Below are positions 8,294 through 15,671 of a DNA stretch of 64,000 nt, piece by piece. The notes under the pieces were generated by a model that made no database searches, had not been told where the DNA came from, and was given only the letters and a program-made list of their open reading frames with translations. Source of the stretch: Colwellia sp. (GTDB taxonomy: Bacteria; Pseudomonadota; Gammaproteobacteria; Enterobacterales; Alteromonadaceae); assembly GCA_013215295.1 (NCBI GenBank), contig JABSOZ010000006.1, forward strand, positions 224,254 through 288,253. The letters are read 5' to 3'. The position numbers and the translations under genes are program-made. Every line of letters begins with the position of its first letter. Within the stretch, counting starts at the first letter, position 1.

Positions 8294-9572
8294 GTGAATT
8301 CGTCCTATCAATTAAAGTGCGTAAGTTAAAATTAGAAGGTTTAAAAACATTGATGAGATAAAGAGGGAACAAGCAAAAGATACTGCTAATAAAAATAGCA
8401 ACGGCGAATTCCATGGGTTCGTCAGGCATCAAGGTTAACAGTGTGATTAATGAGATGACTAAACAAATTAATCGAGTAAATGTTTCGTTATGGTACTGCT
8501 GTGTTGCCCTTTGAAAACAACAAACAACATCAACAATTAAATTTGGTAATGCGACTAAACATAATATGGTGATAATAGGTACTGCAGATGACCATGTTTC
8601 ATCAAACAAAATGGGGACATAAATAGGTGCAAGTAACGCCTGAATAACGAAGAGAAAACCAATGAACAATGAAAGCATAAATATTTTTTTTTGTTGCGCT
8701 AATAATTGCCCTTTTCGATCTAATTTACACAAGTATGGATATAAAACAGCTATATAAACTTGGCTTAAAGACTGACTTAGACCTACACCTGCATTTTTTG
8801 CAAAAGTGTAAAAACCAAAAAGCTCTGGCGTTAATAATTTACCTGCAATAAAAGTATCAGCATTAACTCGAATACCCCGTAAAAATTCAGTATTAAAAAG
8901 CTTTCCTGATGTTTTAAGCATTTGCTTGATAATATTTTTGTCAAAACCAATACCGTATGACTGAACAGGTGCAAATGAGAATAATAATAACCAAAATAAT
9001 GAAAAGGCTATTTTACCTAATGCAACGGCAAAGATGTCAGCCCCTAATAAAGCAGCTACCGCAATAGACACATTTTCAATAATGACACACGCACCATTTC
9101 TGATACTAAACCAACGCATTTTACCTTCGCGCTGTAATAGGAATATTTTTACGCTAACCCAAGGATAAAGAAGATAAATGATTGCCATGGTTTTTAGTAA
9201 TACTGCAATATTTTCATTAGCATAGAGTGAAGATAAATAACCCGCAGAGCTCCACTGCCCTATGGCAATTGTTAGACAGATTGCCCATTGAATGAATATT
9301 CCGCTTCTTGCATAACTTTTTACTTGGTGCTGTTTACAATTTATGATCTGACTGCCCACCCCCGCACGTAATAACAAGGAAAATAGGTCATGAAATGCCA
9401 AGGCTAACATCGCTGTACCATAAGAAATTGGAGATAACTGAGCGGCTAATACCACAATAGTGAAGATTCTAGATAGTTTGGCAATAAATTCGGCACTCAT
9501 TAACCAAACAGCATTTGAAAGTAGCTCGATAACAGAATTGAATTGTGTTTTTAGATAAGATTTCAATTGCAT
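8283..9572 (-). CDS. Polysaccharide flippase (Wzx/PST family)
   Basis: This 429-residue multi-pass membrane protein has about 12 hydrophobic segments and the polysaccharide-transport pattern (FIAKLSRIFTIVVLAAQLSP near the start; SGKLFNTEFLRGIRVNADTFIAGK in the middle). It would flip lipid-linked EPS units across the inner membrane. GGAG precedes the ATG. Upstream on the minus strand are a sigma-54-like promoter (9618-9633) and an enhancer-like element (9727-9741). It is the first gene of a two-gene unit facing away from the rest of the EPS genes. Confidence 0.85.
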   Translation of the reverse strand: MQLKSYLKTQFNSVIELLSNAVWLMSAEFIAKLSRIFTIVVLAAQLSPISYGTAMLALAFHDLFSLLLRAGVGSQIINCKQHQVKSYARSGIFIQWAICLTIAIGQWSSAGYLSSLYANENIAVLLKTMAIIYLLYPWVSVKIFLLQREGKMRWFSIRNGACVIIENVSIAVAALLGADIFAVALGKIAFSLFWLLLFSFAPVQSYGIGFDKNIIKQMLKTSGKLFNTEFLRGIRVNADTFIAGKLLTPELFGFYTFAKNAGVGLSQSLSQVYIAVLYPYLCKLDRKGQLLAQQKKIFMLSLFIGFLFVIQALLAPIYVPILFDETWSSAVPIITILCLVALPNLIVDVVCCFQRATQQYHNETFTRLICLVISLITLLTLMPDEPMEFAVAIFISSIFCLFPLYLINVFKPSNFNLRTLIDRTNSHEN

Positions 9573-9617
9573 TCGAACACTCCAAAGTTGTCATTGTTAA
9601 CAAGTTAACAAGTTACC

Positions 9618-9633
9618 TTCAAGTATCGTTCCA
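9618..9633 (-). promoter_or_regulatory. Candidate sigma-54 promoter of the flippase-GT2 unit
   Basis: On the minus strand the sequence reads TGGAACGATACTTGAA. It fits TGGCACN5TTGCW except A for C at position 4 and A for C in the -12 GC. It ends 45 bases before the flippase ATG, like the plus-strand EPS promoters. The changed -12 base makes it the weakest of the five. The matching spacing to an upstream TTGCAA element is the main support. Confidence 0.4.
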
Positions 9634-9693
9634 ACATTAAATTTAGTTTAATTGATTGATTTTTTTATATTTTATATTTTTATGGAGTGTGAT

Positions 9694-9730
9694 ACATCTA
9701 ATTATTTGCAGGATGAAAATAATTAGATGT
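9694..9730 (-). terminator. Terminator after the enhancer-binding response regulator
   Basis: A perfect 13-base inverted repeat, ACATCTAATTATT (9694-9706) and its complement (9718-9730), lies 24 bases after the stop at 9754. T-rich sequence on the minus strand follows a little downstream. It overlaps an enhancer-like element. Confidence 0.55.
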
Positions 9731-9743
9731 ACCTTTTGCAAAT
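9706..9743. promoter_or_regulatory. Candidate enhancer site for the flippase promoter (weak copy)
   Basis: The plus strand reads TTGCAGGATGAAAAT from 9707, two bases different from the EPS element TTGCAAAATGRRRAT, followed by TTTTGCAAAT. Read on the minus strand, the second half (TTGCAAAAGGTACAT, from 9741) starts 108 bases before the sigma-54-like promoter, within or close to the spacings seen upstream of three other EPS units. Confidence 0.45.
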
Positions 9744-9753
9744 TAAGAAGCGT

Positions 9754-11223
9754 TTATTCTATTGGCGTAGTTTGCCATTGTTGAATTTTCCTATAGAGCG
9801 TTGACGGGCTAACATCTAACAAGCTCGCTGCTTTTACAATATTATCTTGGCACAACTCAATCGCATGCTCGATCGCATGTTTTTCGACATCTGCAAGCGT
9901 TGCTATGGAAGACATTGATGATGTAGGTGATGTGGACTCTTGAATATTCTGAACGTGTTCAGCAGGTGAGCGCATAATAGGTTGCTGTTGAACATCTATT
10001 GTTGAATTTATTTGTTTTGCTTGCTGACCCAGTTGTTGGGAAATAACATTCTCTAAGATCAATGGACCTTCAGACATAATTATCGAACTATGAATAATAT
10101 TTTGCAATTGTCGAACATTACCCGGCCAAGAATATGACTTAATTAAATTTTCTGCTCCCGTTGAAAATCCAGCAAGTGATTTGTCTTCAACTTCACAATA
10201 ATGGCTTAAAAAATGCTCAGCTAATTTAATAATATCATTACTGCGTTCATTTAAAGGGGGCAATGCGATGGAAATAACATTTAATCGATAATAAAGATCT
10301 TCTCGTAACTTTTTCTCTGCGATGGCAATTTGAGGCTCTCTATTCGTCGCACTAATAAAACGAATATCTACTTTTTCTTCTTTACCGCTACCCACTTTTT
10401 GAAAGCATCCGGTTTGAATAAAACGTAATAGTTTAGCTTGTAAACTAACGTCCATTTCAGCAATTTCATCTAAAAACAGACTGCCGCCATTTGCAAGTGT
10501 CGCGGCTCCATCTCGATTAGATACGGCACCAGAGAAAGCACCTTTAATATGACCAAAAATTTCTGATTCCATCAATTCTGAGGGTATAGCTGCACAGTTC
10601 AACGCAATAAAAGGCCCGTTTTTTCTTTTACTTAATCGATGAATCGCTTGTGCTGCGACTTCTTTACCTGAACCACTCGGCCCAGTAATAAAAACGGATG
10701 CACTACTCGGTGCACTTTGTTCAATACACGAATAAACAAACTGCATTGGAATTGAATCACCAATGAAACCTTCAAATTTAGTTTTATGGTATACCTGATA
10801 TTGATCAATAGTTCTTCGCATCAATGTACGTTCAGCTAAAATATGTTGAAGCTGTAAGGCTTGCTTTAATTTTACGATGAGTTCGAAATTATCCCAAGGT
10901 TTATGAAGAAATCCCCATATATGACCTGAATTAATGGAATTAAGTACCGTATCCATATTGTCACACCCCGTTAAAACAATACGGACAGTTTCAGGGGAGA
11001 TTTGCGCAACCTGCTCGAGCAATTGGTTACCGTCCATATTGGGCATACTGATATCAGACACGATAACATCAACATGACATCTTTTTATGATGTCGAGAGC
11101 ATCTAAACCGCTAGGAGCAGTTAAAATAGTAGCATCGACTTTACTCGTAATTCGTTCAAGAGATCTCAAAATAGCAGGTTCATCATCTACAAATAAAATA
11201 ATTGATTTATTCAAATTTTGCAT
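9754..11223 (-). CDS. NtrC-type (sigma-54 enhancer-binding) response regulator, HnoC-like
   Basis: The 489 residues have three parts. The receiver domain (about 7-120) has VDDE and phospho-acceptor Asp57. The AAA+ domain (about 145-370) has Walker A GPSGSGKE, a sigma-54 loop reading GAFSGA, Walker B GGSLFLDEIAEM and VDIRFISATNRE. The Fis-type helix-turn-helix is C-terminal (NIVKAASLLDVSPSTLYRKI). The canonical loop is GAFTGA, so Thr is replaced by Ser. It is divergent from a degenerate HD-GYP regulator, H-NOX and HnoK-like kinase genes, as expected for HnoC, the Shewanella NO-network regulator. It is also the only enhancer-binding protein in a locus with several sigma-54-type promoters. Activation or repression cannot be decided from sequence. 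Confidence 0.88.
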   Translation of the reverse strand: MQNLNKSIILFVDDEPAILRSLERITSKVDATILTAPSGLDALDIIKRCHVDVIVSDISMPNMDGNQLLEQVAQISPETVRIVLTGCDNMDTVLNSINSGHIWGFLHKPWDNFELIVKLKQALQLQHILAERTLMRRTIDQYQVYHKTKFEGFIGDSIPMQFVYSCIEQSAPSSASVFITGPSGSGKEVAAQAIHRLSKRKNGPFIALNCAAIPSELMESEIFGHIKGAFSGAVSNRDGAATLANGGSLFLDEIAEMDVSLQAKLLRFIQTGCFQKVGSGKEEKVDIRFISATNREPQIAIAEKKLREDLYYRLNVISIALPPLNERSNDIIKLAEHFLSHYCEVEDKSLAGFSTGAENLIKSYSWPGNVRQLQNIIHSSIIMSEGPLILENVISQQLGQQAKQINSTIDVQQQPIMRSPAEHVQNIQESTSPTSSMSSIATLADVEKHAIEHAIELCQDNIVKAASLLDVSPSTLYRKIQQWQTTPIE

Positions 11224-11530
11224 GTTTATCCTTAACAGTCACCTGTATTAATACAGTGAATCCCCAAAAAAAAACTTTACAGAGTCTTCTTTATTGGTGA
11301 TTTTTAATATGCCTATATATAAAACTTAATGTATCGTCTAAACAATTACAAATGTAGTTCAGTAAATTTGTCACCTAAAATACAATAAGATCAATGATTT
11401 TTGTATAAATAACAGTTATAACTATCATTAGTCTTTGTGTATAACACAGATGAACATAACAAATAATAAATATAAATGCCGATACTATTGAACAACTAAT
11501 TAATTTAAATAGCATAATTCATAAGGAACA
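11224..11530. promoter_or_regulatory. Divergent promoter region with 14-base palindrome
   Basis: This 307-base A/T-rich spacer lies between the divergent regulator genes. CTGTATTAATACAG at 11243-11256 is a perfect palindrome 20 bases upstream of the enhancer-binding protein start and is a candidate autoregulatory operator. I found no GG-N10-GC sigma-54 promoter here. AAGGAA precedes the start at 11531. Confidence 0.45.
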
Positions 11531-12811
11531 ATGATGTCAGAGAGTAGCACTAATGAATCTTTATACTCAGACATGACAGTATTATGCGTTGACGATGAAA
11601 GAATTATTTTACGGACTTTGCAAAGATTATTTCACCGTAAGCCGTATAATTTAATCATCACCAGCAGTGCACAAGACGCGTTAGAAATCATAGAAAAAAA
11701 ACCTATTGATGTCATTGTTTCAGACATGAGAATGCCTGAAATGGATGGTACAACTCTTTTAGAGAAAGTCGCTACATCACACCCTGAAACCTACCGCATT
11801 GTTTTGAGTGGCTACGCTGACTTTGAAACAACGGTGGCAGCGATAAATTTAGGAAAAATTAATCGCTTTATAAATAAACCCTGGAATAATAAAGACCTAA
11901 TTCATGCCGTTGAAGAGGGTTTAGAGAGAATAAGATTAAAAAAAGAAAACCATAATTTAAAAATTAATATTCAATATAAAAATAAATTATTAAATAATAT
12001 AAATCATGATTTAGAAGATAAAATCAATTTGCGCACCAAGCAGATTAAGGTTTCATTATTAAAAAATGAACAAAATAATAAAGCCTGCGAAAAAATGTTG
12101 TTTAACTTTATTGCCATAAACCCATATCTGAGCGGTAGTTTTGCTAAACAAGTAGGACAATTGGCAGGACAATTAGGAAATCAACTTAATCTAGAAAAAG
12201 AAGCAATCCGTGATATACGTTTATCGGGATTTCTCAATGAAATAGGGATGTTAGGTTTTGATCCAACACTATGTAAAATGCCTTATAACTCACTCAATTT
12301 CGAACAAAAAAAACAATTCTTGGCACAAGGAAGTATTGCGCAACAAATACTTTCTCCCGCTCAGCGTTTAAATAACGTAAAAGCAATATTAACTCACCAA
12401 TATTCACCGCTTGAACGCATTGCCGAAAAAGCAAATGATGAAATATTATTAGCGTGTGAAATAATAATTATCGCAAGAGATTATTGGCGATATTCTTATG
12501 GAAAAATTGATGTGAATACCATGGACCAAAAGCAAATATTTCTAGAATTAAATAAATCAAGGGGTATAAAGTATGCAGAAAATATTCTTGATATCTTAAT
12601 TGCTAATCCTGAGTTGATTAATGAAAACATTACAGAAAAAGGTTTAAGTACTCTGCAACTTCTGCCGGGAATGATATTAAAAAACAGTTTATTTTCCACT
12701 TCACATTTACTCATCTTAGCTGAAGATCATGAGTTTACTGAACACTCAATTGAGAAACTTATTGAATACGAATCGAATCAAAAACATCAGTTTGTTATTG
12801 TTATTGAATAA
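11531..12811 (+). CDS. Response regulator with degenerate HD-GYP domain, HnoD-like
   Basis: The 426-residue protein has an N-terminal receiver domain (about 14-130; DDE motif, Asp65 in VSDMRMPEMDG), a coiled-coil linker (about 135-190) and a C-terminal region with the layout of an HD-GYP phosphodiesterase but without its metal ligands. The usual HDIGK reads LNEIGMLGFD, and the HH..DG.GYP segment reads LTHQYSPLERI. It should therefore be catalytically dead. In Shewanella oneidensis HnoD is a degenerate HD-GYP response regulator that inhibits the EAL phosphodiesterase HnoB. This gene heads the hno-like operon; no hnoB is in the window. Confidence 0.82.
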   Translation: MMSESSTNESLYSDMTVLCVDDERIILRTLQRLFHRKPYNLIITSSAQDALEIIEKKPIDVIVSDMRMPEMDGTTLLEKVATSHPETYRIVLSGYADFETTVAAINLGKINRFINKPWNNKDLIHAVEEGLERIRLKKENHNLKINIQYKNKLLNNINHDLEDKINLRTKQIKVSLLKNEQNNKACEKMLFNFIAINPYLSGSFAKQVGQLAGQLGNQLNLEKEAIRDIRLSGFLNEIGMLGFDPTLCKMPYNSLNFEQKKQFLAQGSIAQQILSPAQRLNNVKAILTHQYSPLERIAEKANDEILLACEIIIIARDYWRYSYGKIDVNTMDQKQIFLELNKSRGIKYAENILDILIANPELINENITEKGLSTLQLLPGMILKNSLFSTSHLLILAEDHEFTEHSIEKLIEYESNQKHQFVIVIE

Positions 12812-12838
12812 TTATCCTCATCATTTAAGGTATTTAAT

Positions 12839-13384
12839 ATGCAAGGTTCAATATTTACCTCTTTTTCAGATATGATTATTGAAAAAATGGGCATGTCTGT
12901 TTGGAATGAATTATTAGAAAAAGTTAATCCCAGCTCAGAGGGAATTTATACCAATGGCATGCAATATGACGACTCTGAAATATTGGCCTATCTTTCTGAA
13001 TTATCAACTATGACTCAAGTTGAGGTGCCAACATTAATAAGAAACTTTGGAGAATATTTGTTTATTCATTTATTGAATAGTAGTCCGGCCAAAATTTTAA
13101 ATATAGATAATTTAAAAGACTTTCTGACTTGTATTGATGGTGTTATACATAATGAGATAAAACGCGTTTATCCTGATGCTTATCTGCCCTCGTTTAAATA
13201 TGAAGAAACTCCTGAAGGCGACTTAATTATGTTCTATAAATCAAAACGTAAATTATGCCACCTTTGTGAGGGGTTAATTGCAGGAGCAGCTATTCATTTT
13301 GAACAATCAATATCAATTGGACATCCTGAGTGTATGCATAATGGCGCAGACAAGTGTAAATTAGTAATATCTTTCAAGGAATAA
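12839..13384 (+). CDS. H-NOX heme nitric-oxide sensor
   Basis: This 181-residue protein is a stand-alone H-NOX domain. The proximal heme ligand is His104 in CIDGVIHNEIKRVYP, followed by Pro/Phe of YLPSF, and the heme-propionate motif YxSxR is Tyr133-Lys-Ser135-Lys-Arg137. A C-terminal Cys140, Cys143, His162, Cys165, Cys173 set matches the zinc/redox cluster described in Vibrio and Shewanella H-NOX proteins. It senses NO and controls the partner kinase, whose gene starts two bases downstream. Confidence 0.93.
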   Translation: MQGSIFTSFSDMIIEKMGMSVWNELLEKVNPSSEGIYTNGMQYDDSEILAYLSELSTMTQVEVPTLIRNFGEYLFIHLLNSSPAKILNIDNLKDFLTCIDGVIHNEIKRVYPDAYLPSFKYEETPEGDLIMFYKSKRKLCHLCEGLIAGAAIHFEQSISIGHPECMHNGADKCKLVISFKE

Positions 13385-13385
13385 C

Positions 13386-14327
13386 ATGAGTGAACTAAAC
13401 GTTTATAAAACAGCTTATGATCGAGAGAAGAAGGCACGCTTGTTAGCTGAAAAATTGCTAGAAGATAAAACACGAGAATTATATGATAATGTTTTAGATC
13501 TTCAGGGCGCGGTTTTAGAATTAAAAATGACGCAAGATCAACTTATCCACTCTGAAAAAATGGCATCACTGGGTCAACTAATGGCTGGGATCACGCATGA
13601 AATTAATAATCCTATCGCTTATTCGTACAGTAATCTCTTTTGCTTATCTGAGAATATCAAGGAAATTTTTAAACTCGACAAAATTATACAAGCATATGCC
13701 CCAGATAAAGAAAGTGCTAAAAGTGTGATAGAACAGTACCAATCTTTGCGTAAAAACATTGATGCAGACTATTTAATATCAGATACACCTTCCTTACTCG
13801 TTGATACTATTGATGGTATAGAACGAGTAAAAAACATCATCGATAATTTGAAGAAAATCTCCTATAAGGGTGAAGGTTCACTTGCTGCTTGCAGTATAAA
13901 TGACTGTATAAATGACTGTATAAAATTGGCATCTAATGAACTTAAATACAAAATAGATATTAAGCTAGATTTGTCAGAATGCGATGACATTCTTGGGCAA
14001 CCATATGATTTAAACCAAGTATTTATAAATTTATTTATGAACGCCTCACATGCTTGTGGCAGTGATGGCTTATTAACAATTCAAACGATACAAGTAAAAG
14101 ACAATGTTATTGTATATGTTCAAGATAATGGCAAAGGTATTAGCGACGAAAATATTTCAAAAGTATTTGATCCTTTCTATACGACCAAAGCTATTGGTGA
14201 AGGTACGGGCTTAGGTTTACCTATTTCGCATGGAATTATTGAAAAACATAATGGTAAAATCGAAGTTTCCAGTATCGTTGATGTTGGAACATGTTTTAAA
14301 ATCACCCTGCCTTTAGCAAACGTTTAA
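13386..14327 (+). CDS. H-NOX-associated histidine kinase (HnoK-like)
   Basis: The 313-residue soluble kinase has no membrane segments. An N-terminal coiled coil (about 10-55) leads to the H box MASLGQLMAGITHEINNP with phospho-acceptor His71, then N box NLFMNASHA, G1 DNGKGI, F box FDPFYTT and G2 GEGTGLGLPIS. With no sensor domain of its own, it must take input from a partner, and the adjacent H-NOX gene supplies it. Likely targets are the two response regulators encoded at 9754-11223 and 11531-12811. Confidence 0.9.
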   Translation: MSELNVYKTAYDREKKARLLAEKLLEDKTRELYDNVLDLQGAVLELKMTQDQLIHSEKMASLGQLMAGITHEINNPIAYSYSNLFCLSENIKEIFKLDKIIQAYAPDKESAKSVIEQYQSLRKNIDADYLISDTPSLLVDTIDGIERVKNIIDNLKKISYKGEGSLAACSINDCINDCIKLASNELKYKIDIKLDLSECDDILGQPYDLNQVFINLFMNASHACGSDGLLTIQTIQVKDNVIVYVQDNGKGISDENISKVFDPFYTTKAIGEGTGLGLPISHGIIEKHNGKIEVSSIVDVGTCFKITLPLANV

Positions 14328-14337
14328 CTCATTCAAC

Positions 14338-14372
14338 AATAAATCACTTAAGCCGATATTAAGTGATTTATT
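14338..14372 (+). terminator. Terminator of the H-NOX operon
   Basis: A perfect 14-base stem (14338-14351 with 14359-14372) and a 7-base loop begin 11 bases after the kinase stop. The trailing T tract is short. Confidence 0.75.
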
Positions 14373-14751
14373 ACTGTTTTATCTCTTTGTAGTCTTATCC
14401 AACATTATGCTAACAATCTCACTTTCATCGAAAATATTGTTTTCTAGCTGGTTGTATTAGGGTCTAAAAATAATTTAGTTACACCCTTTAGTGTTTCTCA
14501 GCTGCTATTAATTTTTACACTTCACACACTATCTATATTTAAAATTCGCAATATGAGAGCTAATTATACAAAATCTAAGGATAACCTATAGACACTTTTG
14601 TTTTAACGTCCATATAGCTCTTTGATAGCACCATTGGTTAATAATGGAGTGGTTTTTGCTTGTTGTTTAACTGACTAAGTTTTTGTTTACACTTTTAACA
14701 GTAGATAAAAGCAAAAACATGATTAACTTGTTAACAATAAAGGTGGCGTTT
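14373..14751. promoter_or_regulatory. EPS leader region with candidate sigma-54 promoter at 14645-14660
   Basis: TGGAGTGGTTTTTGCT at 14645-14660 has the invariant GG and GC ten bases apart and a perfect TTGCT -12 box; the CAC after GG is altered. It precedes the glycosyltransferase ATG at 14752 by 91 bases. A weak enhancer-like match (11 of 15), TCGCAATATGAGAGC at 14546, begins 99 bases before the promoter. No other gene is visible in this spacer. Confidence 0.5.
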
Positions 14752-15483
14752 ATGACGAGTAAAACATTAGTACTGAGTATTGCCTTAAATGGTTATCAAT
14801 GGATGTATAAAAAAGAGCTTAGTACTCACAAAAAATATGCTCAAAAGCAAGGTTATAGTCACCAAGCTGTAACTCGCCCTTATGTTTCAGCTTTAGGTGT
14901 AGAGTGTTGTTGGCTTAAATTAACCTTAATGCGAACGGCCTTATTATCTGGCTATGACACGGTTTTATTTTTGGATGCTGATACCGTTGTTAATGCAAGT
15001 TGCCCTGCTCTATCATCTGTATTAGAAAATGAAAAGCATATCTATATGGCAAAAGGATATTCTAAGCGATTTAATTCAGGAGTACTTATTGCGCAGAATA
15101 ATGAACTCACGACTTCTTGGATAAGTCGTGTCATTGATTCCCGATTTAACACAGTACAAAAAGAAAATGATGTTGGTTGGGGGGAAAATGGTCATGTTAT
15201 CGAATTAAGTAAAGACGTCAACTTTATAAAAGAACTTGATCAGAAATGGAATAATACTTTCGATCACCATTTAGATGACTACATTCGACATAGCAACTGT
15301 GGCCCTATGCGAACTGGCTTCCTTCATAACATTTTTCATAAAATCGTGTTTTGTTTCTCTGCCAGAATATTAGCCTTCGTGAATCGAAATAAGTTAGTTT
15401 CTGATCGGAAATATTGTCAAGATATACTATCTCGTGAGACAAATATAATTTTGTCTTTATATCCAAAACTTACCCGTAAATAG
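14752..15483 (+). CDS. Putative glycosyltransferase (GT-A fold, GMA12/GT8-like)
   Basis: This 243-residue protein opens with KTLVLSIALNGYQWMYKKEL and has a DXD metal site in TVLFLDADTVV, then FNSGVLIAQNN and WGENGHVIEL. This arrangement resembles nucleotide-sugar transferases of the GMA12/MNN10 or GT8 type. A longer reading frame exists upstream, but the ATG at 14752 has AGGTGG five bases before it and is preferred. It is the only gene of its unit in the EPS locus and follows a candidate sigma-54 promoter. Confidence 0.65.
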   Translation: MTSKTLVLSIALNGYQWMYKKELSTHKKYAQKQGYSHQAVTRPYVSALGVECCWLKLTLMRTALLSGYDTVLFLDADTVVNASCPALSSVLENEKHIYMAKGYSKRFNSGVLIAQNNELTTSWISRVIDSRFNTVQKENDVGWGENGHVIELSKDVNFIKELDQKWNNTFDHHLDDYIRHSNCGPMRTGFLHNIFHKIVFCFSARILAFVNRNKLVSDRKYCQDILSRETNIILSLYPKLTRK

Positions 15484-15495
15484 AACATCAAAATT

Positions 15496-15530
15496 CATTG
15501 CAAAATGAAAATATTTTTTATTTTGCAATG
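15496..15530. promoter_or_regulatory. Enhancer-like inverted repeat 1 of the EPS locus
   Basis: CATTGCAAAAT (15496-15506) and ATTTTGCAATG (15520-15530) form a perfect 11-base inverted repeat. It contains TTGCAAAATGAAAAT at 15498-15512, the 15-base element shared with 17786 and 20865. The element starts 120 bases before the sigma-54 promoter at 15618. It could instead be a weak terminator for the gene ending at 15483, but it lacks a T tract. Confidence 0.6.
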
Positions 15531-15617
15531 TAAACCTCTTTAACCTGAACATCAAGAACAAACAAAAGTACGAACAAATCCCTTTATTAACAATCATATA
15601 AAATAAAAAAGACAGAT

Positions 15618-15633
15618 TGGCACATCTTAAGCA
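15618..15633 (+). promoter_or_regulatory. Sigma-54 promoter of the WecG/sugar transferase unit
   Basis: TGGCACATCTTAAGCA matches TGGCACN5TTGCW with an exact TGGCAC -24 box and the GC of the -12 box at the required spacing. It ends 38 bases before the ATG at 15672. Confidence 0.75.
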
Positions 15634-15671
15634 GCGTACAGGTTAACTCACCGCAATTTAGGTTAACTGAA

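Noticed and set aside
9568..9584. Second sigma-54-like match next to the flippase start codon
   Set aside because: GG and GC are 11, not 10, bases apart and the match overlaps the start codon.
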